This document shows positions 47,497-59,811 of a DNA stretch of 64,000 nucleotides, piece by piece. Source of the stretch: Ganoderma boninense (Eukaryota > Basidiomycota > Agaricomycetes > Polyporales > Polyporaceae); the NCBI GenBank assembly GCA_002900995.3, contig CM035308.1, positions 186,001 through 250,000 on the forward strand, read 5' to 3'. Under the pieces are notes generated by a model. The model saw only the letters and a program-made list of their open reading frames with translations. It searched no databases and was not told where the DNA came from. Each line of letters starts with the position of its first letter. The stretch's first letter is position 1. A program made the position numbers and the translations under genes.

Positions 47497-48573
47497 ATGG
47501 TGAGCTTTATTATGCCTGAGCCTTGAACACACTGCAACTATGTTTCTATAGTCGCAACCTCCTCCACCCACTTCCGTGCCTGATGAAGGCGCGCAGAGCC
47601 AGTTATCATCCTCAGAGCCCCCTCCTGCCACGCCTATGACCCACACCCCTACGACTCGTACTCCTTCAACTCGAAAATCGACAAAGCTTAAGGATCGCCC
47701 AATTTCCAGCTCGAGTCACGGTATGCGACTAAGGAAGCGCGGCTCTGAGAGCTCTACGGGCAATAGGTTGCCAAGAATTGAAGAGACGGCAGATGATGAG
47801 CTTCCCCAACTCCCCTTGGAAAATGTCCATACAATTGATGGCGACAGCTCGACCGCTCCTCTTCCTGCTCCCGAAAACTCACCACGACCATCACTTGCAA
47901 GCGGGAGTTCCAAGCAGGGCGACGCTTCATCCGCGCGGACTCTGGCTGGTGCTGAAATTGGTAAGAGGACGCGCCTCATATCCTCTGGTCATACGAACGT
48001 AGCTGAGACTGTTGAAGCGGGGGTCTGCGACCCTTCAAAATCCATTCAAAACGATATGGTACTTGGCAACAACATGTATCCGGCAGGACCACAATCCAAA
48101 GGTCAGTGCATCATCTCCTCCATCGTCATCTTCAACCGGACTCACGACGTAACTCGCAGTTCAACGATCTTCTGGTGACCCTACGCCGACTGGTGGGCCC
48201 GACGGCTCGAACGCTGCATTTACTGAATCGAAAGCTGACCCAGCCACGCATACCACTACAGTGCCTGTCGATGGTAACTGGGCTACGTTAGAGCCTGTCT
48301 TGGAGCCGTTGGGATCTCTGACATCGGTCCGTCCACTAGAACACGCTTTGTCATCGTCGCATCCAGACGGGGATCGCAGCCGTGCGGACGGGCACCTTCC
48401 CCCGTAAGCTGCAACTTTCCATGATGTGCTCAAGAAACGCTCAACGAGCGTATTTTGCTTGTAACCACAGAAGGGGAACAAATTCTCCACCCAATGACTT
48501 GCAAGGGCCAGGTGCCGCCATGACTTTGAACAGTCCGTCAGAGGCCTCAACAGAGCAGCCCCAGTTAGACCCT

Positions 48574-49350
48574 CCACCCGCGCCTCAGCCGTCGGACGTT
48601 GCGCGAGCTGTCCTACCGGCGCCTCAGCCGTCGGACATCGCACGAGCTGTCCTACCCACGCCTCAGCCGTCGCACGTCCCGTGGAACGTACCACCCGCGC
48701 CTCAGCCGTCGCACGTCCCGTGGAACGTACCACCCGCGCCTCAGCCATCGGACGTCCCGCGAGCTGTCCTACCCGCGCCTCAGCCGTCGGACGTCCCGTG
48801 GAACGTACCACCCGCGCCTCAGCCATCGGACATCCCGCGAAACGTGCCACCCGCGCCTCAGCCATCGAACGTTGCACGAGCTGTCCTACCCGCGCCTCAG
48901 CCGTCGGACGTTGCGCGAGCTGTCCTACCCGCGCCTCAGCCATCGGACGTCCCGCGAGCTGGCCTACCCGCGCCTCAGCCGTCGGACGTCCCGCGAAACG
49001 TGCCACCCGCGCCTCAGCCATCGAACGTTGCACGAGCTGTCCTACCCGCGCCTCAGCCGTCGGACGTTGCGCGAGCTGTCCTACCCGCGCCTCAGCCATC
49101 GGACGTCCCACGAGCTGGCCTACCCGCGCCTCAGCCGTCGGACGTTGCGCGAAACGTGCCACCCGCGCCTCAGCCGTCGGACGTCCCGCGAAACGTGCCA
49201 CCCGCGCCTCAGCCGTCGGGCATCGCGCGAGCTGTCCTACCCGCGCCTCAGCCGTCGGACATCCCGTGGAACGTACCACCCGCACCTCAGCCGTCGGACA
49301 TCCCGTGGAACGTACCACCCGCGCCTCAGCCGTCGGACGTCCCGTGGAGT
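48574..49350 (+). repeat. Coding minisatellite, 39 bp x 20
   Basis: Twenty tandem 39-bp units, each encoding 13 residues: PAPQPS, then DV/DI/HV/NV, then a variable ARAVL, PWNVP, PRNVP, PRAVL or PRAGL end. Units fall into a few types that recur in blocks. Because the unit length is a multiple of three, other frames are open too. Confidence 0.95.
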
Positions 49351-49956
49351 GATCCTCAGGACAAGGAAGACAATGCCTATGAGGACAACGATGAAGACGA
49401 GAACGACGACGGCGAGGACGAGGGCGGCGATGACGACGATGGCGACGATGGCAACGAGGACAGCGAACATCCGGCTGCCGGTGGTCGCATCTCTGACGCG
49501 CATTTGACCCTTGTCAAGGAGGGGTTTCTCGACGTCATGAAACTCGCGAAGGCAATTTCCCAGAAGACTGGCCTCTCGACTTCCCAGATTCTCAAGCAGT
49601 GGTCTTCAATCAACCGCGGCAAACAGGGAGGGCCGAACTTGTGGAATTTGTACGCCAAGTATTTCAAGGACAATGAGAAGCAAGAGTTGGCGCGTCTTTC
49701 TACTCGTAAGCTTTGACTTTTCTGATTCTCCGTGGCATTGAACTGAAAGCATTGTGTCTAGCTGTAGACGGTAAGAACAAATGGAAATCATCAGAAGGCG
49801 ACGAACATTAATAAGATACTGCATGACTGCATAGGTGAAGTCACTCCGGCTGTACGGAAGGATTGTTATGAGGCGTTCAAGGCAGCTGCTGGTTCTAACG
49901 GTCGAACGATTCTTGAGGGGTATCAGAAGCTCCTGATTACGAAGGAAGGAATGCAT

Positions 49957-49959
49957 TAG
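49957..49959 (+). other. In-frame nonsense codon TAG
   Basis: Lies in an otherwise conserved-looking helical segment that stays open before and after it. CAG to TAG is the simplest origin. Confidence 0.65.
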
Positions 49960-51227
49960 AAAACGAAGGATCGTAAGGCGCAATTTAGGAAGGCTGAAGA
50001 CAAGTTGACGAAGCTGGTGCGTGCACACCAGTATTACTGTCGACTTTGTTGCCTCACATTTTGCCCAAAATATAGATGGATAGCCTCGAGACACTGCATG
50101 GGTTCAGTGGGGTATTCGCCCTCCTGGGCAATGTCCCAAATTCGGATAGTGGTTTAGCGAAGCTCTACGAGACCAAGGACGCTTCCGGGGTATGCGCCTT
50201 CCTCCTTCTTCCGTGAAACAATTCCCCTCAAAGAAACCTGCCGGCAGTTCTTTGAGGCACGCTGCCGCGCTGACAAGGACGAAGTCTTGACTCATCTGAA
50301 GGCACATGTATAGTGAGTATGCATGACCTGATTTTCAACGTATTCTGAAAACATGTTGACATGGGGTTCGAGCTCCAACGTTTCCTTCGCACTTGTGGAG
50401 AAGAACTTCGGTCCGGCGCGGCCTCTGGCCAGTGCTATTGCCCAGCCCGCCCACCCATCAGTCAAAGTACCTTCCGATGTGAAACAGCCTATTACCGAGC
50501 CGCGAAAACCTCTGGAGTTCTCCAGCATGCCCTCAAAACACTCGCAACTGTCCCTATGGGTCCTCAATGGCCTCCTCCGTAGGCTCAGTGCGTTGTTTCA
50601 TTTTTACGCATGTGCAAAATTGATATACACCTCTTTGTTGGAAGACGAACTCAAGATCCCAGAGGTGGAAACGTGGAAATCGTTCCCTTGGAGAACGATG
50701 GGGACCACCTTTCGCAAGTACAACATACAGGGTCATAACTGGCCAGAGGGCGTTCGGTTCCCGCCCGTCCAGCTCGCCGCGACTAACAAGATGCTAAAGG
50801 CCAATATCGGAGCGAAATCTAAGACAGCCGCCAAGGCGAAGGACAAGGGTAAGGGCAAGGCTGCGATCAAACCTAAGGTCAAGTCTAAGGCTAGAGCCAA
50901 GGCGCGGGGAGAGGATGAGGACGAGGACGAGGACGAGGATGAGGACGAGGACGAGGGGGCGGCGCAAGGTGATGACTTATCCGATGGCTATGAAGTCACC
51001 ATCTGGGACGAGGATAAAAATTATGAGGGGGAGGGTGAGGACGATGAAGATACGAGCAAGAGCGAGGATGAGCGTAAACGAGGGCCTCGAGGTGTGAGTA
51101 ATCTCAAGTTGATCGATCTTTACATGATTGGATCGGCACTCTGCGACGAACACTATCCGCTCTATTTCTCTATCTATACCGATGGCGGTCCTGACGGTAA
51201 GTCGAGCATACCTGGAATATCAGCTGC

Positions 51228-52278
51228 TGTTGTAGTATTGATGTATCATGTTACGACTAACAGCCTAGAGCGTTTTACATCAGGTTACGGCTAAAAGTGC
51301 GATGTATCAGGAACCTCTGGAGCCTCTGGGACAGCTTGTCGTCGCTTGCCTTTATTTAGGAGGTCCTCCTCCGGGGCCACTGATGGCACAGCATTGCTGC
51401 CTCCCAGGCTTATCTAAGCTTGTAGACCACTGTCCCGGGTGCCTGGCTGCCTCCCCCATCAATTCTGGGCTCCCTCCCATCAATTCCGGTATTCCCCCAT
51501 CAATCCTGGGCTCCCCCCATCAATTCCGGGTTCTCCCATCATTCTACCAACCTCCTGCCCCTCCTGTCCCAATATGGCAGTCCCTCCTTCCTCCCGGAAT
51601 TGTGTTAGCTGTATCTCCCTCAATTCTGGGTGTATTGACTTCGTTCTTTTTGCATTATGTTCGTCTAATTAGCGCGCTTCTACTGCACTTAACATGACCA
51701 TACAACGAGGGTTATAACATATACTAATGGCCCCTCTATAGTCGCTCTAGGGGGGAATGTTTGGCCCATATCTCGGCCGTTTTTGCACGCATTTGCTCGC
51801 GAGAGGGCGCGTTTTGTTCGCGTGATCGACGCGCACAAAACGAGCCCTCTCGCGCCCAAATCCGTCCACCCGTTCCTCCGGTGCATATATCCCCTCCTCC
51901 TGGGGAACAGGTATATGCACCTTGGGAACCACTGGACCGATTGGCTTCGTTCTTTTTGCGTCTGGTAGCTACTAGTAAGTGCATTCTAGGCGTACAAACT
52001 GCATACAGGCGCACCCAGTCGCCACTGTATGAGGGGGGCATCAATAGTCACCTATAGTCGACTTCTTCCCCCCATATCTCCTTCGGTTCTTGGCCGTTTT
52101 CTGTGCCCCTTATATGCCCGGAAAGCCCTGTGTAAGGGATTTCCAACGAGCCTACATACGCCCCAATCCGTCCACTACAGCCCTCGGACCATGGGCCCCT
52201 TCTCCTGACTAATCCCCTCCCCACTGTTTGGCCCATATCTTGGGCAGTTCTGGGCCAATCTACTTGCTCTCTTTTGCG
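51228..52278 (+). repeat. Left arm of foldback element
   Basis: Inverted partner of 52830-53879. The identity breaks after cttttgcg at 52278. Contains the nested hairpin 51800-51852 and the TCAATTCC-type minisatellite at about 51455-51545. Confidence 0.9.
51800..51852. repeat. Hairpin inside the left arm
   Basis: CGAGAGGGCGCGTTTTGT pairs with its near-complement ending CCCTCTCG, with a short loop near TGATC. The right arm has the mirror copy at about 53255-53307. A second dyad (GGTGCATATA / TATATGCACC) spans about 51878-51925. Confidence 0.75.
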
Positions 52279-52829
52279 TTGTATATGTGTACTATACCAC
52301 AAGCCAATTCACCACTGAAAAGTACTATCAGGCATATAGATCTATATCCAGGGTGTTATCAGTAGTCACCAGTTTACCCCCCTCTGACAATTTTTCCATT
52401 TGCCTGATAAAACATGTAGTTACAGGGTCGGATAGCAGCCAATTACAGCTATCCAATGCAACAAAGTTGAGGGGAAACAGGTAAGAAGTCATTGAGATAT
52501 AACTTGTGGAAGCCAAGGGGGACCCCTTGGGCATTTCCGAGAGCAGTGTCTTACTGCCTGTCTTAAAGTGTCTTACACCCCAGTGTACATTTGATCTATT
52601 AGCTATATCTTATCCATTTCTTGGCCGATTTGGATGGTTTGGGGCTTGTTGGAAAGCGGCTGCAAAGGGCTTTCAAGTAGTGTATATGATCTAGTCAGCT
52701 ACCAACACTTACATATATGTCAGAGGGGGGTAGATCTAGGTACCACTGATAACAGACTCTATATAGATCATTGGAGGGGATAGTAATATACACTGCATGG
52801 TTACAAGCAGTGCTATTGCATGCATAGGA
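52279..52829. other. Centre of foldback element
   Basis: Unique 551 bp, AT-richer than the arms, without an ORF of note. Its edges still carry degenerate inverted similarity: GTTATCAGT and ACCCCCCTCTGACA near 52355-52388 recur inverted near 52720-52760. The palindrome was probably longer once. Confidence 0.6.
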
Positions 52830-53879
52830 CGCAAAAGAGAGCAAGTGGATTGGCCCAGAACTGCCCAAGATATGGGCCAAACAGTGGGGAGGGGATTAGT
52901 CAGGAGAAGGGGCCCATGGTCCGAGGGCTGTAGTGGACGGATTGGGGCGTATGTAGGCTCGTTGGAAATCCCTTACACAGGGCTTTCCGGGCATATAAGG
53001 GGCACAGAAAACGGCCAAGAACCGAAGGAGATATGGGGGGAAGAAGTCGACTATAGGTGACTATTGATGCCCCCCTCATACAGTGGCGACTGGGTGCGCC
53101 TGTATGCAGTTTGTACGCCTAGAATGCACTTACTAGTAGCTACCAGACGCAAAAAGAACGAAGCCAATCGGTCCAGTGGTTCCCAAGGTGCATATACCTG
53201 TTCCCCAGGAGGAGGGGATATATGCACCGGAGGAACGGGTGGACGGATTTGGGCGCGAGAGGGCTCGTTTTGTGCGCGTCGATCACGCGAACAAAACGCG
53301 CCCTCTCGCGAGCAAATGCGTGCAAAAACGGCCGAGATATGGGCCAAACATTCCCCCCTAGAGCGACTATAGAGGGGCCATTAGTATATGTTATAACCCT
53401 CGTTGTATGGTCATGTTAAGTGCAGTAGAAGCGCGCTAATTAGACGAACATAATGCAAAAAGAACGAAGTCAATACACCCAGAATTGAGGGAGATACAGC
53501 TAACACAATTCCGGGAGGAAGGAGGGACTGCCATATTGGGACAGGAGGGGCAGGAGGTTGGTAGAATGATGGGAGAACCCGGAATTGATGGGGGGAGCCC
53601 AGGATTGATGGGGGAATACCGGAATTGATGGGAGGGAGCCCAGAATTGATGGGGGAGGCAGCCAGGCACCCGGGACAGTGGTCTACAAGCTTAGATAAGC
53701 CTGGGAGGCAGCAATGCTGTGCCATCAGTGGCCCCGGAGGAGGACCTCCTAAATAAGGCAAGCGACGACAAGCTGTCCCGGAGGCTCCAGAGGTTCCTGA
53801 TACATCGCACTTTTAGCCGTAACCTGATGTAAAACGCTCTAGGCTGTTAGTCGTAACATGATACATCAATACTACAACA
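52830..53879 (-). repeat. Right arm of foldback element
   Basis: Inverted partner of 51228-52278 and direct match to the truncated copy at the window start. Confidence 0.9.
53567..53660. repeat. About 20-bp G-rich minisatellite in the arm
   Basis: Four to five units of roughly GGAATTGATGGGGGGAGCCC. Repeated at about 231-330 and, inverted, in the left arm. Confidence 0.8.
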
Positions 53880-54684
53880 TATGGTGGGAATATGCCCACA
53901 TGCGTTGCTTAATCGTTCGCGACTCGCCTACAGATATCAGCAAGTGTCTCGAGCCTCTCTTTTGGGGAGCGCCCCCACTTCATACCTCATCCGATGCACG
54001 TGGGCGTCGTCTTTTTGCTGACGGTCGCTCTGATCGCCTTGGTCTGCCTCGCCGCCTCCCGCCACCAGTCGAGGCGCACGACTCGAAGGAGAACCCTTCC
54101 GAAAGTAGCCGTGCTGACGGGAGCCAGAGGGAGGAGAGCACACGGCCTGCCCGAAGTGCCCACGAACCTGTCTCAGAGAACCCAGACGGAGTCGAGTCCG
54201 ACTCGTCTTCTAGTTCTTTCCTTCCCGGAAAGCTTAGACCTACGAAGTGGACCTTGACAATTCCTACGACACCGGTCCTATCACAACCTCTGCCACAAGT
54301 ATCGGAAGGCGACATCATCGCCATTTCAGACGGTGAGGCGAGGACCCAAAAGCTTAAGCGACGAATGTCCACAGATACTCGTTCATCAGGCAAGCGATTG
54401 AAGGGGAAGACAAGAGGTTCTGATTCTAGGGAGAGTTACAATCCTATTCTCGTGCAAAGTAAACAGAGGGTAATGCAGTCGATTGTGATTTTCTACTCAA
54501 TGATGTATGCTCATACTATTGTTCAGGCTCCTCCATCTGCAACCGGGAATGAACGCGCTCATAAACGTCCCCGTCTGGTATCTCCTGCTTCAGGTCAGGC
54601 TTATTTTGCACATTGTCCTCCCAGCACTAACCAGAATATAGGATCGTCCAGAACACGTCTTCCTTCAGTCGGTCTCTCCACTGC

Positions 54685-54985
54685 TTCACTGAACGTGCAG
54701 CCAGGCATGTCCTCGAACGTCCCACAGGCTGTGCAGCCGGGCGTCCCCTCGAACGTCCCACAGGCCGTGCAGCCGGGCGTCCCCTCGAACATCCCACCGA
54801 ACGTGCAGCCGGGGATGCCCTCGGACGGCCTACCGAACGTGCAGCCGGGCGTCCCCTCGAACGTCCCACAGGCCGTGCAGCCGGGCGTCCCCTCGAACAT
54901 CCCACCGAACGTGCAGCCGGGGATGCCCTCGGATGGCCTACCGAACGTGCAGCCGGGCGTCCCCTCGAACGTCTCACCCAACGTC
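54685..54985 (+). repeat. Coding minisatellite, 36 bp x 8, with 108-bp higher order
   Basis: Eight 12-residue units of VQPGVPSNVPQA type. Three unit kinds (NVPQA, NIPPN, DGLPN) recur in the same order, giving a duplicated 108-bp block. Confidence 0.9.
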
Positions 54986-55372
54986 CAAGAAGTCTGCCCA
55001 GTAAACTTCCAACAGGGCATATTCAATCCTACCATAGAGCAATGGAGTTACGGTGTGCCTTGGATTCCCTACGCGCATAATGGTCAGTACCCCAATGGCA
55101 TGAATGGCTTTGGCGTTGGCTATCCGAATGCAGGTGGCTATGGTTATCCACCTCAAAACTCAGTCGTTGGTCATGGACCTCAGGCTCATCCATCCCCGTA
55201 TTTCCATGGGCAATCCTGGAGTTCGTTGCAGCCGGGATTGGCAACAGGCGGGGTCGGGCAGCCGCAGGGCGCGCACACGACACCAGGGCAGTCAGCATAT
55301 CCTTTACCTGCTATGTCCTCACAAGCCCAGCAGTCATCGTCGGGGGAGGAGGACCATATTGACATTGCTTGA

Positions 55373-56422
55373 CCAAGTGTGTAGATTGTGATGTACTTTT
55401 CGGACTCAATTTGCTGGTTACGCTATGATGATGAATTCGCATCTGTCTTGTATATATCATTCTTGTACTCTTGATAGCACAATATCATGATAGAGTGCGC
55501 ATCTTCTGTGGTTCTTAAGCTTTAAGTGTTTACTTTCTGATGGTCTATCACTGCATATAGTCCAGTCGCAGCCTTCATTCGGGTTGTAACGCGAAACCAC
55601 CGGCAGAGACATGCTACTGGTGCGCTGGGGATCCTCGATGCGGCGTATATCATCGCGCTAGTTAGTACTTAATCATACGGACGCCGGGGTACTGTTGCTT
55701 AAAATGAATTGTACACTGTTGAATCATTGTACACCGTTGAATCGTACAGCCCACCATTGTTTCATGAAATGATTTAGCGAACGTTGGACGAGACTAAAGT
55801 CCGTCCGACCTGCGCCAATCCGCCTTGCTATAGACCACGGTGCGCGTGAAGCACGGGCGGTACGTCTCTAGGAGCACTTTCTTACAGCCTTTCATCCTAT
55901 CTGAGAGACCTCACAGGGTCCTGCCTGGGGTGGGATCCGCAGCCGCCACCCTTGAGTTACTTGAGCGCGTCCTCTGACATGCCAGAGGCTCTCCAAACTG
56001 ACCGATGAGCAGTGCATGGAATTCGCCGTTAACGCGTCGATCTGTTTGCTTGCGAGCAGCGAAGGAGTTGAACTTTTGAATTTGGATAACGTAGGAGGGG
56101 TAACGAGAATAGCCCGGCACCGCCATCCGTGTCCGAATCCTGTCCGAATTCGGCGGACAAAGTTGAACCACGCGGCAATCCTCGCCGTCCGTGGTCGCCC
56201 AAATCTGGCCCTCCTCCACCTCTACCTTCCCCTTCTCCTCCGTCAAGCCCACCCCGGCTGATCTGTGCATACGACGCCTTACGACCCCTCGTCCCCGCGC
56301 TTTCCACCGTCTACTTGCGGTGTAGCAAATATAGCTACCACAACCTACACGGGTGCTCCGGGTGCTCCACTCCCTTCCCAACCTTCGTTGCGCAGGCCTT
56401 CGCCCTCTTGTAACGACCCACT
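55373..56422. other. Intergenic; possible extra 5' coding for the next gene
   Basis: Mostly featureless. From about 56268 one frame reads TPYDPSSPRFPPST, reminiscent of KRE6/SKN1 N-termini, but it has no ATG and ends in a different frame from the ATG at 56423. Confidence 0.4.
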
Positions 56423-58650
56423 ATGCCCCCTCCGCCCCGGCGAGTGCCTCCTCCCACAAACCAGTACTATGCTGTTCCCCAGAGCCCAACAGGCAGCCGA
56501 GCATATGCCCAGCCGCCACAACCGCAGGCATTCAACCAGCCGCGGGCGTCTACAAGTCACCTCAGTCAAAAGAACGATACGACCCAAGGAGTGGCCACAG
56601 GACACATCGGAGGGGGATACGGGCCATATTCGGTGCGTCCTGCCGTCTTGAAGGCAATCCCAGGCGTCCTCACATGCATACATGTGTGATAGTATGATCC
56701 AACGATGACGAACGGGTCGCGCGGGTATGGCACCAACTCGCGATTCAGCAACGTCCCCTCCGAAATCTCCGTCGGCACGACAAACGAGAAGCTCACGACC
56801 GCGGCGGCCACAGGGACGACCGCCACTGTACAACAATATCCCTACATGTGGGATACCAAGGATCCCGACCTAGACGATGCCCTTCACAACCCTGACCCCG
56901 TCCGAGACGCTGCTCTGGACCGCCGATGTGCTCCCTTCTCGTCACGAGGCTGGCTGAACGCCTCCGCGCTCATCTTCATTACCGCCGGCCTCATCGTCCT
57001 CTTCGCCGGGTACCCTATTATCGACCACTACGTCCACGAGCCTCCGAAGATCGCGGGCTTCAACCTCGGGGGCGTCAACGGATCGGGCCAAGTACCACAA
57101 CTCACGAACTTCCCCCAGTTGATCGATTCGGACACGCCTTCGAGCGCGCGCTCGCGGACAGGCCTGGACGGTAAGTCGTACAGTCTCGTTTTCAGCGACG
57201 AGTTCAACAAGGACGGGCGGACGTTCTACCCTGGCGACGACCCGTACTGGGAGGCGGTGGACCTGCACTACTGGCCCACGGGCGATCTCGAGTGGTACGA
57301 CCCATCCGCGATCACGACGCAGAACGGCAAGCTCGTTATCACGATGTCCGAGAAGGCGAACCACGACCTGAACTTCATGAGCGGCATGCTGCAGTCGTGG
57401 AACAAGCTCTGCTTCACTACCGGATACGTCGAGGTCTCAGTCAGCATGCCGGGCAGTCCGAACGCTCCTGGGCTCTGGCCCGCAGCGTGGACGATGGGCA
57501 ACCTCGTGCGTCTATTCCGCTCCAGTTTCAGTTCCCGCGTGGTTGAGCTTACTTGGCATCGTTGCGCAGGGCCGCGCGGGCTACGGCGCTACGACCGAGG
57601 GCACCTGGCCGTACAGCTACGCGACGTGCGACCTGGGGACGTTCCCGAACCAGACGACCGCGGACAAGCAGCCCGCGGCGGACGCGACGGGCGGGGCTGA
57701 CGGCGGGCCGCTGAGCTTCATGCCTGGGCAGAAGTTCTCCGCGTGCACGTGCCCGGGGTCGGACCACCCGGGGCCGTCGGTGGGCGTGGGGCGCGGGGTG
57801 CCGGAAATCGACATCTTCGAGACGCAGATCGACACGAGCCGGTTCCAGGCGCAGGTGTCGCAGAGCTTCCAGACGGCGCCCTACAACTACCAGTACGAGT
57901 TCGTGAACACGTCGGACGTGTCGCCGATCTACAACGCGTCGATCACGCACTTCAACACGTACAAGGGCGGCGTGTACCAGCAGGCGGTGTCCGCCGTCAC
58001 GGACATCGACAACTCCAAGTACAACGGCCAGGGGTACGCGGCGTACGGGTTCGAGTGGTTCTCGAACCCGAATAAGCGCAGCGACGGGTTCATCACCTGG
58101 GTTGCGAACGGCCAGGAGGCGTGGACGATGACTGCGGCGACGATTGGGCCCGATTCTACATCGCAGATCAGCGCTAGAGTCGTACCGGAGGAGCCCATGG
58201 TGAGTAATTGGGCCTCCTCTTGCCATTGGGTGTCTCGCTGACACGCATGCGCCTGGGGACAGTACGTTATCTTCAACTTGGGCATGGCACGTAAGTGGAC
58301 CCTCCTCTCCGGCGTTTTGAGTGCGCATGGCTGACTGTGCATATAGCCGGGTTCCAGAAACAGGACTTCCAGCACCTCACGTTCCCCGTGAGCATGTATG
58401 TGGATTACGTGCGCATCTACCAGCGCGACGAGGTCATTGGTGAGGACTCGTACTCGTGTGATCCGTCGTCGCGACCCACAGCAAACTACATCAAGAAGTA
58501 CGCACTCTGTTTTTCCTCCTGGCTATCAGCTTGACTGTGTCTGATGACTGCCCCACCAGCCACCTCAATGCATACTCGAACCCAAATCTCACAACATGGG
58601 ACCAGGCGGGATATACATTCCCTCGAAACTCGCAGTACGACGGATGTTAA
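56423..58650 (+). CDS. kre6: KRE6/SKN1 beta-1,6-glucan synthesis protein (GH16)
   Basis: Six exons, 56423-56632, 56693-57505, 57570-58199, 58263-58290, 58347-58497 and 58560-58650, encode 640 aa. A Pro/Gln-rich cytoplasmic N-terminus is followed by a signal-anchor (WLNASALIFITAGLIVLFAG, about residues 155-175), making a type II membrane protein of the Golgi/ER. The luminal GH16-like domain starts near SLVFSDEFN. The catalytic motif EIDIFE is intact at 57804-57821. The C-terminus, SQYDGC then stop, is the family's usual ending. Yeast Kre6/Skn1 are needed for cell-wall beta-1,6-glucan. The start could lie further 5', but 56423 is the first Met in frame. Confidence 0.93.
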
Positions 58651-59811
58651 TCTGTCTACGACCTCTGCCACCCCACCCTTAGCCCATAATATCAATACTA
58701 TCCACTGCCCCCCTACCGTACCTATCCTATCCTATCCTACCCTCACCCTCCCTCCTCGCCAGTCGACCATGATCTACACATCATCGCATCTTACCTCACG
58801 AATCGTACACGAACTCTCATGCATCCATTCATGTACGCCTATACAAGCACCGGACGATTGATTCATGCGCCCCACAGGCCCGTTCAGCAGTACCTAGTAG
58901 TGTAGAACACCCATCCCTTGCACCTATCTCTCTTCTGCTGGCCCCCGTTCCCGGCCTCTTCTTGTACTACCCTTTTTCCCCACGTAGTATGCACCTTCTC
59001 TCCTCCCGCCCCCGGAATGGACACTGTTTTCACGGCTCGTTGAACAGGCCTCCTCCCCCTCTTCTTAGAGTGTTTATTAGCGCATGCGCATATGCCCGCC
59101 GTTGGGCATGCGCCTTCGCATTCGTATTCGGCTTGATCTCCGAGTCTACGCACATACGTACCGTTGGCGGTCCTGTGGGTCGTTCCCTGTGCTCTGCATT
59201 GGAATAGACCTCATCTCGTCCTCCGTACCGCCAGAATCAGGCCGCTGTCGTGTGCGAGTGGAATGTGGCCCCGCGGCTGGGTTGCCTGATTGAGTGTCAC
59301 GTGGAACTGAGGCTGCGCGCTTGGAGGGGCCTTCGCATGCCGCTGCAGAGCTGAGGGTCCCCTTCTGCATGCATTTGTCAACTCGCCGACGATTTCTCTC
59401 TGCGACTCTCACCTGGAGGCTCTTTCCTCGTCTGCGAACCCGCTCTCGTCTCCCTGCATGAATACGACCGTGGACCTGTGCTCGGATCGTCGCTCAGTCG
59501 CCACCCTCACCTCTGTCGGCTCCGGTACGCCTCTGAATCCACCCCCCAGCCTGCGGGACGCGTCCAGCTCCAGCCGAGCAGGGCCCAACAACACCAATGC
59601 GTACGTACGAGCCCCACACAGAACATCATCCCCGTTTGCGGCGACCCGGCTCAACCATATTACGCTCTGCACGCAGCGGGCCCTGGAAACAGCCGGCCTC
59701 AGAAATCGTACGTCGCCCTCCTTCCCGCTTCCTCGTGCCGGTCCCACATGCAGCCTGTATGCGATGTTGACGGCAGGGCCCGCCAGTCGACGCGCGCGCG
59801 CACGCTCGCCA
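58651..59811. other. Intergenic; no supported gene
   Basis: KRE6 3' UTR and upstream region of the SUMO protease gene. A CCTAT/CCTAC repeat lies at about 58720-58745. Confidence 0.45.

Larger units (their letters stand above)
51221..53886. mobile_element. Complete foldback-type element, 2.67 kb palindrome
   Basis: Two arms of about 1,050 bp (51228-52278 and 52830-53879) are inverted copies of each other around a 551-bp centre. Conceptual translations of matching frames on both arms are identical, so the arms are nearly or fully identical. The outermost 7 bp are CAGCTGC on the left and TATGGTG on the right. Immediately outside them the direct repeat GGAATAT occurs at 51214-51220 and 53887-53893, taken as the target-site duplication. 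Each arm has a G-rich minisatellite, two nested hairpins and TGTTGTAGTATTGATG near the tip. No transposase is encoded, so it must be mobilised in trans. Superfamily unknown. Confidence 0.85.
47497..55372 (+). pseudogene. Pro-rich repeat protein gene, interrupted by element and nonsense codon
   Basis: Long spliced gene. Exon 1 is just the ATG (47497-47499); exons 47552-48101, 48160-48404 and 48471-49705 follow, then an apparent 9-nt micro-exon (49762-49770), 49835-50016, 50076-50189, 50248-50312 and later exons to 51196. The frame resumes at 53940 after the inserted element and runs to 55372. It encodes a Ser/Pro-rich N-terminus with two basic patches, twenty 13-aa PAPQPSDVPRAVL-type repeats, a Glu/Asp stretch, a helical domain (LVKEGFLDVMKLAKAIS to LWNLYAKYF, about 49510-49660), a Lys-rich and acidic region, and a second set of 12-aa repeats. 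An in-frame TAG at 49957-49959 interrupts the helical part (EGMH*KTKDR). I do not recognise the family. Exons between 50313 and 51100 are uncertain. Confidence 0.6.

Noticed and set aside
48599..49507. Long plus-strand and minus-strand frames across the 39-bp array
   Set aside because: They are open only because the repeat unit is a multiple of three; the frame that joins with flanking exons is the Pro-rich one.
51302..53761. Frames inside the foldback arms (PINSGLPPINSG-type)
   Set aside because: They follow the G-rich minisatellite and occur on both arms and the truncated copy with no start context, domain or splicing.
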